This document shows positions 1-14,201 of a stretch of 64,000 nt of DNA, in pieces (positions within the stretch are counted from its first letter, which is position 1; the number at the start of each line of letters is the position of its first letter). A program made the translations under genes and the position numbers. The stretch is from Casuarius casuarius (taxonomy: Eukaryota; Chordata; Aves; Casuariiformes; Casuariidae), in contig PTFA01000412.1 of the NCBI GenBank assembly GCA_003342895.1, positions 469,578 through 533,577 on the forward strand. Reading direction: 5' to 3'. The notes under the pieces are model-generated. The model did not search any database and was not told where the DNA came from. It saw nothing but the letters and a program-made list of their open reading frames with translations.

Positions 1-2038
1 AAAAAGTCATTTGATGTTTAACTGTGAGCCCGTGACAGTACTTGGTGCATACTCAATTTTGCTACTTCTCCTATATCAAGTCATTTTGATCTGATCCTGA
101 ACATACTCAGGCACAAAAATCTTGTCTATATTCCCTCCAAATTCAAAGAAAAAACCCACAACTGTAAAATTACTCCTATGTTTTCTTGTATGAATGTCAT
201 ATTAAGTCTCTTTCCTGTCCTGTTAAGAGAGTGCCAGCTATTAAGATAAAGGGATTTAAAAACTGCAACTGGAAAACTGCAAAATTAGCATGACTTTTAA
301 GTGAAAAGCACAGCAGCTACTTTTAAAATTGAGGTTTAAAGTGTACATAGAAGCAACTTTTAATAAATTTTGTGAGAGTGTCCAGATTTAAACTTGATCA
401 ACATTTCAAAACCCAGGTTTTGAGCAAATGTGTATTTCTTTTCAGACATAAGCAATAATCATAGTAATCATAGTAAATACAGCAAAAAAAAGCCATCTTT
501 TCTTTAAAATCTCTTTAGAATATGTGTTTATAAAGGAAAATTCAATACACCTAATAAAACAACATAAAATATAACTCTGGATATGAAGAATCTAGTATTA
601 TCTCCATAACTGTTGAGGATACATAACAAAGAACCCAAAGAAATTTTTAAGTTTCCAGATCAAATTTATAAAACACATAGGAAAAGTTAAAATTGAAATG
701 TAGCTATATTAAGAGTCACGCAAACATATCTGGTATCTGATTATATACTAATTCTCTGAAATAAAGTAGGGCATATATATTGCCATTATTTTTGTTACCA
801 TCACAACATTTTCAGCATTGCTTTGGAGATGGAAGATACTCAACATATTCACACTTGTATTACGCTGGGGAGTACCAAATTTTGTTCAAGGCCACAAAGC
901 ATTCTGACCAGCCTGCCACATGTTACAAACTAAATTAAATAATCTTTGTACTTCTTCCCCTTTTTTGATAACCTCATCTGGTTATAGGGAAGTAAAGAAT
1001 GACAAAATGTGCCAAAATATGCTATGTATTACAGTCCTGTTCATAAATTCCAGGTGTGATTCTATCACACAAGAATGATGCAAAACATCTTTCCATAATA
1101 AAACCATTATTAAATGGAGAAATATCAATTTTTGATTTTATAGGTTTATTAATAAAGATAGAAAATAATCAAATTACTGGTTATTATCAGGACGATGAAA
1201 TATGGTGGTTTTGTTTTTGCATAGCCTGTGATCTAATTAGTAATTTTTACTACTTCTAACTCCTTTTCATTATTTCTGTAGTCTTTTATTGTCTTTCACC
1301 TTTCTTCTTGTTCCCACTTCTGAAATTGTATCAGGGTAATAACTAACCTAGGATAATTTTATATTGGCTTATGAATGCCTTCTATCAACATAGTTTAAGC
1401 CACTAAAGAATGGAGCAGAAAGCGCTTTTTAAATAATCTGAGATCACATGAGGCAGTTGTATCGCTTAAGCTAACTACATTTGCAGAGTAATTACCTGAT
1501 GCCTACAAGACTTTATTTAATCTTTTGATATCAAATAATACATCAATTATAGGTTCAAAGGCTATAGGAAGTGGAATAGAGGAATATGGAGATAACTATC
1601 ACCTTGCTGCATGGAAATCATACTAACTCTGCACTGGCCGATGGTGTAGGCTGCTAGCTGGAGGGGCTGGAGGGTTCACAGTTAACAGTGCAAGAACAGC
1701 TCTACCACATTACATCAAAACCCCACATAGTTCAGCATCTTGTCTCTGGCAGTAGACACCAGTTACAATTTAGGGGAAAATAAGGTTCTTCAGTGGTTAG
1801 ACAAATCCAGACTAGGAGTAGGATATACAAGTTAAATAGGAAGGTAATCGATAAAAGGAATAGTTTACCAAGGACTAGAGTAGAATCAATCTTCAGAACA
1901 AAAAGATTATCTAGATTTGGTATATCACAATTTTGGCAAGCAGTTGCAAACTCTGCCTGAGGTCAAAGTAGATAATGGTTTGTCTCACTCATTCCACATA
2001 CGCATCACAAATCCATCAAGATGGCAAGAGGCCAACTA

Positions 2039-2060
2039 AAGTTGGTATTTATACCAACTT
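2039..2060. repeat. Perfect short inverted repeat
   Basis: AAGTTGGTAT, a 2-base TT spacer, and ATACCAACTT form a complete 10-bp palindrome. It is non-coding, with no known function. Confidence 0.9.
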
Positions 2061-5000
2061 GAAAAAGTGCTTATTAGATTTGGCTCATCATTATCAATCA
2101 CTTTAGGTAGGTGCCAGATCTTTCGAAGTTTGCCACGTACAACTTTTCCATTAGATGCTGTACTTAAAATAGACTGCACTTCTGTTCCTCATGAGTATTG
2201 CCCCTTTGCACAAAGAGTACTTTGTACTACCATAATACTATGAGTCCTCCAGTTGTCCTGACACAGAGGATCACTTCATGAAATCTCCTGATGCTGACAG
2301 ATAAGCAGGAAGCAAGGGAAATATTTTTGTAAAACAGGCCCATTCAAGAAAACATGTGCCAATATAGTCAAATAATACAACTGAGCATAAACTAATAATA
2401 ATAATACTGAACACCTGAGCATAAACTCCCACTAGAGTGCTGCAACAAAACAAGACATCAATGGATAGAATTGGAGAAGAAATATTTCCTCTCTACGCTG
2501 GCTTATTGAGACCAGCAGTGAGAAAAAAAAACATATGTGCACATGGCATCCACATATTATAACAGACACTGGAAAGCTAGAAAGGCCGCACAAAAGTCAT
2601 ACAGTTTACAAAGGCTGAAGCAACAATCTCTAACGAGATACTACTGCTTGAGTTCCTCATTTAATTATTATTATAACATGGGTTTTATAATCCTCACCAA
2701 GAAAGAATATGCTACTGACTTTCAAGTGATGGGCAAAGCCCAGAAGGGATGATCTACGATAATTTCAGTTGTGTTCAAAAACTGCTAGACAGCTTCCTTC
2801 AAATGAAGATAAACACTGCAGACTTTTACATCCACATATTGGTATTGTATTTATGAGGTCTTCAAACCTACAGTGCAGCTTGTGTCTTCAGTAAAAAAAA
2901 ATAATCCAACCTTCTCAAGATTTCCTTCGTCGTCTTCAGAGGACTGATTTTCAGTCCTTAAGCGACAGCTTCTAAAACTCTTGTAACTGCTTCCCAGAAA
3001 AAGCACCTAGCTTCTTGACCTCAGGTTGTAAAATGTAACAAGGCAGCGACAAAAAGAATTCTTCTATCAGAGTTCTCATAGACCAATGGAATTCAAATTT
3101 CATCCTGGAGTTTCCAATGCAAAGCTATTAAACTAGGGTATTATTAACATTTCGGTTGTTTTTCTAATAAAATTACACGCAGGTTAAATGACATTTTCTC
3201 CTCACAACTTGTACAAGAGAATTCTTCTGCAATACATAGGTACTAAAAACAACTTCAGATCTCCTGATAATTAAGCACACATGATGTAAACCAGACACTA
3301 ATCAGAATACCCTACAGTGCTGTTTTTACAAAGTTTCATTTCAGTGCAAAGCCACACTTTCAACCTTGCAGAACAAGCATCGGTTTGCTAGCTTTCTGCA
3401 ATAACAAAAGAGAAGGTCTCTCTGTGATGGGGATAAAAGTGACAAATAACAGAGGTTCCAACAGAGCTTAGATGACTGTATCAACTAGCTAAGTTTCACA
3501 AGAGATGGACAATATTCAAAATGCATCTCTCATGATGTATCATATTGTCCTATTATAAAAACCACTTAAACCTTTCTGATGCTACCCTTCAGGTGTACTA
3601 TATTGTATTTCTACCTTTTAACCCATCAACTGCTAAAAATGTGAACTCATATTAAGAGTATACACTGAATAAATATTTACATCTAATTAACCTAAAATTT
3701 CTTGATATTTTATTAGTGTCATACATTAGAATGCACTGAAAATCTTTAGAGTGACAGAGCTATTCACAGAGAAAGCACCAAAAATTTTTATGTAAATATG
3801 AAGTTGATATCTAATATTAGATCCCAAAGAAAAGAGAAAGTGTGTTCACAGTCAGAGCAAACAAGCACTAAAAGAATCCTAAATTGTAAATATTAAACTG
3901 GAAGGAAGATGAACCACATGTTATTTTGCTATTTCAGGTAACATTAGAGGTGAAAATTTTGAAAAGTAAAATTAACTCTTTTTTCAAAAATGGTGAAAAC
4001 ATCTCCTTGACTGACACTGTCGGTCTTTAGCCTCATATTGTCCTGTTGCATTTATCTTGCCTCATAAAGGAAGCACCTTAAAGAGCGGGCTACAAAAAGC
4101 TGGGCTGAACAGTATAGCCATACATGTTAGATCACTTCTTCATATTCAAGGCTCCCTCACACAATTATACATTTTGTAAGCACTCCTAATAAGCACTCAG
4201 TAGTAAATTTCCAAGCATATCAATTTGGGAAGACAAAACGAAGCATATACTTTCCTATCATTAGGCAGAAAGAACCAGACTTTTCTTGCATTATAATCTG
4301 TCATACAACAGACATGTCATGAGTAGTCCTTGAGAAGTAACAGATGTTTGGAGATTTTATTCAATCTTTCAAAATGATAGAAAAGGTACTCCTCTGCAGT
4401 TGCTTACGCGATACGCAACAGAAATTCATTTAACTTCTTTTATAGATTACATTAATGGATTATAATCTTCTTCTTGTAAATTATGGTCAGGGAAGGAAAC
4501 CAGAAGTTTTCACCACTTTGTGTCAATGGCAAAGAAAATCATCACTCTACAACAAATGTAATTCATCCTTTCTGAAAGTAATCTCCAGAAATGATAAACA
4601 CAAAACTTATAAATCATCAGTATTCACTGTGTGCAGCATATGAACGCACTTTCAGCTCAAAACAACATATATAATTCTCAAAAGGAAAAGCCATCCAAAA
4701 GGCAAATTTTGGTTGAAAATTAAGTTCTTTGAAATAGCCTCAATTGGGACACTTAAATTTACATAGTCATTACTGAAAAATTAACTACTGCATTCGTTCT
4801 GTGAATCTCAAGCAGCAATTATACTTGTCCTCTGTTCCTCTATTTTTCAGAAGTATAAATTATCAAATATTAAATAAATTATGTCCAATTTTCTCAAGTG
4901 CGCACATATATATGCACATACATCATTTATCTGTAGCAACATGATAAATTCTGCATCTAAATATCCCCTATAACTGGAACAAGATATCAAATATGCCTTA

Positions 5001-5824
5001 CTTTCTGCTACTTCCCAACAACTACTGAAATGTGCCCTGCTACTGTAAGGGCTCATCACATTAAGACTCACTGTGGAATGCACAGTCATTCTTGTTAAAG
5101 AAGTGATTTTTTTCCCCCCTCTCCTTCTCTTCCCACCACAACAGGTGCTACATTTGCTTGCTTCTCTACACTAGCAAAAACATTTTCTGCTAGTACCAAG
5201 GTTAACTGAAGAAAAAAGCAGAAAAAAACCCACCACACCAAAAACCAACAACCCAAGTTTGATACAAGTTCAAAACTGGCTCAGAGCTCAGGAGGCTGAA
5301 TTTTTTAAGAGAAAAATACTGAGCATCTGTACAAGACTAGCACTGAGATGGAAGACCACCAGTCCTGCCATCATGTAAAAATTAGATCATCTGCTCTACA
5401 CTTGAATTAAAACATGTACTACTGATAGAAATAAGTGCTTAAAAGTATCAGCTGTATAAAAACAGCTATCGAGCAAAAAGATTCCACAGGTCAAGATAAC
5501 TTAGGATAACGTAACTATCCTTTAATCTCCTAATATATGTGCAGTGCTGCCTTAAGGAAGGGTGACAATTTGCATACAGCTCCTCCATAGAAATACTAGC
5601 ATGCAGAATCCATTACCTCTAATGACTGCTCTTGTACTGAGATAAGACGCTTTTTACTATATGTGCTCATTGGGTGTCAATTCCTGAACAGAGGTAGGCA
5701 GAACACAACGTGGTTTTAATCATATCTGCCTGTATTAGCAAGCATATAGCGTACTGGCAAGCATATCGTCACTAAAGCACTAAGTGCACTTCATCACACT
5801 AAATCTTTATGCAATTACAAAACT

Positions 5825-5830
5825 ACTCAC
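5825..5830 (-). promoter_or_regulatory. Duplicate donor-like site in intron 2
   Basis: A second GTGAGT on the sense strand lies 54 nt downstream of the real donor, in the same TTGTGAGTA context. Use of this site would extend the exon by 54 nt, but the first codons read through the real donor are TTG TGA, so the product would stop at once. It is either a decoy or a rarely used donor leading to nonsense-mediated decay. There is no evidence of use in the sequence itself. Confidence 0.4.
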
Positions 5831-5878
5831 AAGGATATCATGAAGAAGCTTTTCTTTGCTTAGCAATAAGAGCCAGAT

Positions 5879-6024
<146 letters not shown>

Positions 6025-8643
6025 TTAAGAACAGAATGCAGTTTTGTTGTAATACTGTTTGGTTTTGGCTGTAATAAGATCATTCATAATACAAAGTCTC
6101 ATTTTCAATGAGGTTTTAGCTGATTTGCAGATAAATTAATTCAGTGGAAAGTTATAAATGATATATCACAGGTTACAGAGAAATAATCTGTTTCAGCTAC
6201 TGTCCTTAATACTTCTGCACCTTCTGTGGCTACAAGAAATCTCAAACACAACACTGGATGCTTGCGTATACAGAGATATCAGTATACTTAGAGTAGAATT
6301 TGTAATCACGCACAGTTCAGTATTCTTTATCTAATCAGAAATATGGAGAATCACTATCTGTTTAACATTTAGGTTTACAATTGTTCGTGGGTTAGCATAG
6401 ATGTTTAATATAAGCAATAGCCAAAACAAACAATTTAGAGAATAAAATCATTCAAACAGCTTATAATTCATTTACAAAATGCATATAAAACAGCTAGATT
6501 TACTGTAAGAACTGAAGAAATTGCCATACAATTTCACAGAAGTTTAAGAGTACTGATGTACTTTCATTCTCTTCACTATATAAAAAACCCATGATTTGAA
6601 TCCGAAACCCCAAATTCTTTTGCTTTGCTAATGCTCTTAGCACATGTACCCCGTTCACACAGGTGCACTCATCTCTCAAACAATGCTATAGTCAATGAGA
6701 GAGGAAAAAAATAAGTAGTGGCACAAATGCTTTAATAAATCAGCACAAGCTCAAAGGAATTACAGTTATTTCTGACTACAAACTTTCTGAAGGACACCGA
6801 GGTTGTGATATAGCAAAAATCAATGTAAAGAGCAGTTCAGCATAATTAGTAACATAATATGCCAACTAGAGGAATGCTCATGAGGGAATGCATTACTGCT
6901 CATTTCCCAAAACAGGGCACAGCCTCACTTGCATTTGAGGAAAGGGAATGCATGTGAAATCATCTGCAAAAGCAAGTGTCCCTACTTCTTCCTCTCTAAA
7001 CGCAAGATACTCTTTTTTAATTTACATTTACAAGTACTAGTGTGCATCATTGACACTGAAAAAATGCAAATCATTTCCAAAATACGTTGTTTTCACAGAT
7101 TCTGGGATGCTCACCTTGAACATCTTGGACCTTCAGAAATACTCATTTCCCCGCACATCTACTGAATTCAACCCAAGACCCTCAAATTTAAACAGTCTCT
7201 AACTCTCGAGGTGAAGGAGCAATTCAAAGACAGACAAAATAATCTAAACTCTAGATTTTATGGGAGACAAAAGCCCAGCTCTGTTGATTACTTTATACTT
7301 GTACCTTGTCAAGTTTGCTAGTGAAAGGATAAACAGAATATTTTATATACTGTCTTGTCCTAAATCCTGCACTAGTGATGTACTGACATATCTCCAATGC
7401 CAACACTGTACATCATGAATAAAAATTACAGTCAATAATGTTTTATCACTACTGACAAATTAAACATTTCTTAAGCATTAAATATTTAACCTAAACATGC
7501 TGTATTTTTTTTAACATCTTCTCCAAGTCTACTCACCATAAGTAATGACAAATGTAAGTGAATACACTAACTCAGACTCTTCTAGAACTTTTGGGGGAAA
7601 ATAACAACTTAAAGTTATTTTATCAGTAAAACCGACTACTGCCTGTCTGCAAATACTTCATGTGGTTTATAAAATAAGATGTGTTTGAAACCAATGCTTA
7701 AATTGAAAGCCAAAGTTTGTAAGAGACTGTCTTTGTCTTACTCCTTTAGACTCCAATGTTGCAATGCCATTTTTATGAATGAAGTTGAAACAGCAAACCT
7801 TCCTACCTTAGCAGGGCTGGAGAACAAGTTTTTGCTAAAAAGCCCAACTCAACATTACTCAAATATTTGTAAACTTTGAAAAAAGCCTCAACTTTATCTC
7901 GATTTTTTTCTTTGCTTGTAGTAGAGTCAAAATACAGAAAAGCTAAAAATTTGTAAGCAAACCCCTTATTAGATTACTATTCTAGCCAGAATCAGAAAAC
8001 ATAGATGTCTCAAATAAAACTATTCTCAAAAAAAAAAAATTCAAATCCAGTTGTATGAACCAAGAAGTTCAGATAGCTTGGTAAGACTCACCTAAATCAA
8101 ATTGCTGAAAACTAACATGTGACTGTAGCTGCCAATTAAATTACTAGCATTCATGACATGAGAGCTTTCAGCGAGAGGACGCAGGTCAGAGGAATGAAGC
8201 TGGAGTAACGGCTGGTACAGAACCCTTCGCAGGACTTCTACTGCCTGGCACGCAAATATGGCCAAGCTCTTGCACATCCTTGCAAGCTCTAGCATGGAAA
8301 ACCCCCCAAACTTTCAGCAGTAAACACAAGGTGGAAACACTTATCCAAACTAGGCAATACATTCCTCACTGCTTAGAAAACTAAATCAACACTACGTATA
8401 TTTAAAAATGGTATATCCTGCTTGAAATGCGAGCTATTGATTTTAAACAGGGTATTAGGTGATGTTCTGCATTTGATGGTATGGCAGAATGATCAGTCAT
8501 GATCAATGGTGCTTTAAGGTCTGAGGGAGGAAAACACAGAAGAAAACTTTGCATCAACGCCACAAATGATATTACATATACACAAGGATGGGCCACACTA
8601 CCTGGCTACGCTGACTGGCTTAGTTTCTGATCTGCATTACACT

Positions 8644-8653
8644 CCCCCCCCCC
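8644..8653. repeat. C10 homopolymer
   Basis: Uninterrupted C run on the plus strand. Confidence 0.95.
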
Positions 8654-10045
8654 GGTTTCTTATAGACAAGAAGAAATCAAAATAAAAAAGCTCACTAAAA
8701 TGTATTTGCTCCACTGAGTCTGGTACATACAATGACAGACTAAAAGGTACTCTATATTTTTTAATTAAACATTGATACAAATATCACAGCCATAGACTGA
8801 ATCCACTCCCACCATAGATAAAGGTAGTCTGAAAAGCATCACACTAAGGAGATATCAGTAAAGCATGTATGAAAGAGTTCAAAGTGAGCTGTTAGATGTA
8901 TCAAAAGGAATGAAGAAGCTTGAGCAGAAGCACCAGTTCTCCCAGCATTTTTCCTACTTTCAACTTTTTTTTTTTTTAATAGACTTTTAAACTAAGGGAA
9001 ATGAATTGGATTGTTCATTTCCAAAATGAGAAGAGAGACTGTTCAACTTTAAAGGTAAAACTAAAATTTTCTTCAAGTGAAGGCAAGATATCATCTGTTA
9101 TGCACTTTGTCCTGTTTTTTATGTCCTATAATTTGAAAACAATATAGCCTTTTAAAACTGTCAATTTCTTATCCCACATAGTATCTTCCCAATAAATAAA
9201 GCAAGTCCTGTTTAGATCAAAGCTCTTCCATTTCTCTAGTTGTTAGCAGAGCCATTTTCACATCATATGATTAAGAAAAAATACAACTGGTACCTGGAAA
9301 AATGAAGGGCTATCTATAGTTTGGTAAAGAAAATTAATGTTTATTTCTCCTGCAATAAAAATATGCAATTCCAGAAAAATGTAACACCTGAAACTATTTA
9401 TATATTCCAAATTTCCCTCTTGATTCTCAGAATTCATAGCTCCTTTCAGGCTAGTCGCAGTTACCTATAGATAAGAACCATCTTGACAATGACAACGCTA
9501 CACTCACAAATATCGGTGACTATCTTTACATGTAGCATTACTTCAGACAATATATGGACTCTCATAACGTTGAAGACAGCAATTTCTTACATTTCTGATC
9601 TTTTAATGATAAGATCTCCTAAGTTCAGTTCTTTTTAGTAGAACTTCACATCTATAGTATTATTTTTGGCAGACTTTCTATAACAGAACGCTGTCCCACA
9701 CCCTCTTGTTTATAGGATTATTTATATGATTGATTATTCATATCCAATTCATACAGCAGCTGATAAATATAAGAAGTGTTCAATACACTTGTGATGTTCT
9801 GGGAAACACTAGTGTGGCCCAGCATTGCTTTCCAGTCTGTTTCAAGCATTACTCGCAATAAAACGCTGTTCCGAAGTCTCATTCCAGACTCAAGGGGTTC
9901 TGTTCCATACTCTGCCTGCAAATGTAATTCAAATAATTTACCTTTATAGGCCTAATCTTGTAAACACTGTAGCAAATACTGAACTTTACCTATTAGATTT
10001 GTACATCTTTGACTTCAAGACATAACCAGCATTGCTTAGGAAGCA

Positions 10046-10086
10046 ATATATATATATACACACATATATATACATACACACACACA
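10046..10086. repeat. (TA)n/(CA)n compound microsatellite
   Basis: Alternating TA and CA dinucleotides with short interruptions. Confidence 0.95.
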
Positions 10087-12402
10087 GACGTATAAGGGTA
10101 ACAGATTATTTTTTGCTCAGACCTCAAAATGTCTCTCTTTAAAAGCCTACTCTCCTTCAGACATGACATTCTTGTCCTATACACATACTTAAAAAATAAG
10201 GCTTGTACTGAAACATAAAGATTGATCCTCTTACCATTAAAATGTTTTTAAGGCATCTTGCTTGTCCCGCGATCCTTTGCTCAGTAACACCCGAGACCAG
10301 TATCCTGCCTGAACCCTCCTCTCTGTGCTACTGCTGCAGTTTTTCACGGGACTGCCTGGCACCCACAAAACCACACAGAAAGCAGACGCCACACTACAGG
10401 AGTTCTCATAGCGCCTTCACCAGATCTGTTGCCAGGGTCAGCAAATTAATTATAAGAACAGCACAGAACTTTTTGCATATCTGCACACTAATGTTTTCAT
10501 GATGTATTTGCACAATAAAAGAACTAGTCTGCTTGCAAGTTTCAAATGCTTTTAACAGCCATGAAAATATGTTGTCTGTGAGCAGCAGAACTAATGCAGG
10601 CTGGTTTCCTAAGAATTTGTGATCTGTTCCCTCAATACCATTCACTCTCACCATAATAAATCCAGATTCCCTTTGACATACACACAAGCAAGAGGGTGAA
10701 CGCTAATCTAAAACCATCCACATAAAAGCAACAGCCATCACCAAACTGCCTTTTCCTCAACCGGGGTACTGATCTGAGTCTCCTTCTCTTCGCCTGGCTG
10801 CTAATGTTCACTTAACTCGTATATAACAACAGTATCTTTAAAAAATCTTGCATTATTACATTACTGTTACTTTCCTATTATATTATCACTCTTTCACATG
10901 TGGGTTAAATAGATTAAAAAGGAGGCACCTGAAAGACCAATGGAAACACTGAAGAATCACACTGCCTATCTTTTGATCATGTAAGTCTTGTTATCCTTAG
11001 GCAAATAAACTAAAACTTATTTTCAAGATTGCAAGGCATTGATGGACACCAAATTTCAAGTCTCCTTTTTTCATTCCTGTTTTACACTTCATTCTACTAA
11101 AAATGGACACAAGAAAGTAAAATTATAAAATGGCAACACTTTCAGTTTTAACAAACAACTATTTAACAACATATACTAATAAACAGGCAGGCTGTGCAGT
11201 ACCTGGGGTAAACATGTCACAGTGGAAACAATTTGTAAAATTCATTTAGAGCAGTGTGGTATTTACAGCACACAAATAAACAGTACTCAAAAATTTTATT
11301 CAGGTTATTTCCATTCACCCAAGTCCTAAAAGCAGCCTCTTTCCTCACCCACCCATCAAGAGTGATCTTGTGTTTTCTCTGCCACATCAGTAAATGCTAG
11401 TACCCTGTATTTCTTCCATTTCCTCTTTGAGCAGATAGAGACAACCTACCAGTCATGATTTGATAGATTTTAAAGGCAGAAGGATGGTAATGATTGGTTT
11501 CACTCCCTGTATAACTCTGGCCTTAGCACCTGCTGAATGTTTCCATCATCTGCTTTACTTTTCACACGGTTTTTATCATCTACTATAGGGAAATTCTATG
11601 TGTAACTATAATTTAGTAAAAATATTTTCTGAGAAGACAAAATTTAATGTCCACTTTGAAGAACATCCCGTAGGGAGCTCTTCAAACAATATTTTATTGG
11701 ATCTCAGGGCAGAGCAAGCTTTCTCTCCCTTCCCTTCAGATGAAATACTACCAGGTGTCAAAACGGTGTACTCAAAGACTAACAAAGAAGTGCTACTACA
11801 AGAAAGGAGCTCATCTACTGGAAATACAGCAGAAGAGAAAAACATGAAAAACAGTCTCATCATAAACCAGAAATACAATACAGAAATTAAATAACACATA
11901 CATGAATCTATGATTATTTCCAGAAATGATAAGCAAGCAATAATGCCACCTGTAAGCGAGATGCAAAAAACGGCTACTGCAGTGATCAAGAAAAGTAAGC
12001 CATCTGAGAGGAGGCAAAAAGAGCTTTCTTCATTACCTTAGCAAAATTGGAGGGATATTGTTGCTGCTGGTGTGTTTATACAAATCATCAGTGCAATAAA
12101 GGGAGAGAGAAGGGGTGAAGGATAATGTTACACACAAAAAAAACAAAAACAAAAAGCTGTAAGAAAACCATAAGGAATAGAAACGTATTTTCCAAGAGCT
12201 AGAGAGGTAAAGCCTCAAGAATAATCTTTCTGTAAGAACAGTGTGGGTGAGGAAACTGCCTTACCTGGCACTCAGGTTTAGGAATAGATTAAATGACACA
12301 GGAATTGTTCTTGATGACTCAAAGAAAGTCTTCTATGTCACTGTTGCTAATGCCATAAAATTTATGTTAGAGCTTATCTGAAGGCTATGAACCTCTGACA
12401 AT

Positions 12403-12410
12403 CCCCCCCC
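12403..12410. repeat. C8 homopolymer
   Basis: Uninterrupted C run on the plus strand. Confidence 0.95.
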
Positions 12411-12822
12411 AGATTTCTCACATTTTCTAACAGCAATTGAATGAGCCATTTACTCCGTGTATTCATTAGTCTTGTGTGTGGTGCCTCTTTCTAACCATTT
12501 ATCATTTAAATTTACAGTATTTGTATGGCCTTGGGCTAGAAAAATCTGTACTGAATTTCCATCTATTCATTTCATGTCTAACAAGCTTGAGCTTCAACTC
12601 AATCACACTACCTTCTCAGCAGTGATCGGCTGAACTTCAAAAGGAAAACACCAAGCCAGTAAGGACGTACAAATCTTTGGAGATAAAACATCAGTACTTC
12701 TAATTGTTTGCCTCCCATAAAAAAATTCCTTACTCTTTGAGCTAAGAACACTAAATGCTTCAGGAGATGCTTCTTATTGGACTCATTACTTTTCACTGGA
12801 AAGGAATTTTTTTTCTTTCATT

Positions 12823-12832
12823 CCCCCCCCCC
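12823..12832. repeat. C10 homopolymer
   Basis: Uninterrupted C run on the plus strand, soon followed by a long T-run near 12856-12869. Confidence 0.95.
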
Positions 12833-14200
12833 AAACAAATATTTCCAGTCAGATTTTTTTTTTTTTTTTCCCAGCTTCCCTGGTTGTAAACATTAACAAA
12901 TTCTTGGATGGGGAAGAAAAGGATAGTAAGTAAGCACTAAAGTTCTTTTAGTACTTTTGAGAGTAACACCACTTTTTTAGACCTCTTTGAAATTATTAGT
13001 TCTATCACAGGTTGGAATAGCTCTATTTACAGCAGACAACGAAAAACATTCTTTTAAAGGACAATCTTTACAAAGAGACTTTGTAATTGCTTTTCAGCTT
13101 TGCTCATTTCTTTAGGGGATGTCTGAGAGTTTTCCATTACTGCAGAAAAAAAAATTATCCCCAGTCTTAGTTTTCTTGTATTTTATTTAGTTCAGGAAAA
13201 GAACATGTTCAGTTTCTTAGCTAACATCTGAAACAATTCATAGCATTTTACACAAGCACAGTTTAACAGCTTTCATGGATTCTTGGTTGTATTGTATGCG
13301 TATCAACTTTATAATCAATCTCATCGAGATCCACTTTTAAAGATGATGAAGTGTGCCTATGCTAGGTGCTAACATAGTTCATGTCTTATTTGTCACCTGC
13401 ATCAAGACACACAACCGCTACAAGAAAAGGTATGCTCCATTTCCTCATGACACACTCTATCTGCAAACACTGTGTTTCTTCTGTCAAACACCTCCCATGA
13501 CCTCTCCCTTTCCTCTGCCCCCCAAAATATAGACACCTTACTATAGATCTGTGAGCCAAGGTTTGCATGATCAATTGGTGATATGATTTAAGAAACCACA
13601 TTTCACATTATGGCATGTGCCATCACCCCTCTGTGCACTGTTGCACAGCTAAATGCATATAGATCTTCTGATACTTAGAAAATCCTTCAGAGCTGATCCA
13701 CAATCCACAGGGCCTCAGCATCTACTCTTTTCTTCTACTCATTTCTCATACATCCCCATATAGCAGAAATCAAGTACCTGTACACGGCTAGCTAGCATTT
13801 AAATATCTTTGTACCCTCAGGGAACTTTATCCATTTTCTCCACAGTTCAACTTAATCTGTCAAAGTCTGTTCAAAACAAAAACAAAAGAAAAATCAAAAC
13901 TACATAGTAAAAAAGGAAGGAAAAACAAGTCACATTGTTCAGTGCTGGATGCACCCTAAATACCTAAAACTCTGTTGTAAAGCAGAAGGCAACAACTCCA
14001 AGCCTGAACATTCCCCGTCATGTACATGCAGAGTTTGACGAGGTGCCTTCCCTGAACGCAGACCTACAACCACCCAGTATGGGACTCCTGAGGATGACTA
14101 GTATGCATTTTAGATTACAGGAGGAGGAGAGGGAAACACAAAAGCCAGGGACAAAACTGAAAGAAATCCAAGACCAGATGACACAGCCAGATGCTTTAAT

Positions 14201-14201
14201 N
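14201..14201. other. Ambiguous base (N)
   Basis: This is the only unresolved base in the window. It falls in non-coding intron sequence and affects no feature. Confidence 0.99.

Noticed and set aside
7535..7586. Minus-strand segment ending ATG|GTGAGT with about 17 open codons upstream
   Set aside because: The acceptor is poor (no clean pyrimidine tract before the AG), and the open stretch is too short to support an exon.
8092..8295. 66-codon minus-strand frame next to a TTTAG|GTGAGT donor
   Set aside because: The frame itself ends in the TAG at the donor and the upstream acceptor is weak. It is a GC-richer chance frame.
11606..11989. Overlapping plus (98-codon) and minus (127-codon) frames
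   Set aside because: Both are open over the same DNA with no splice signals or recognisable motifs. The hydrophobic minus-strand peptide is typical of antisense AT-rich sequence.
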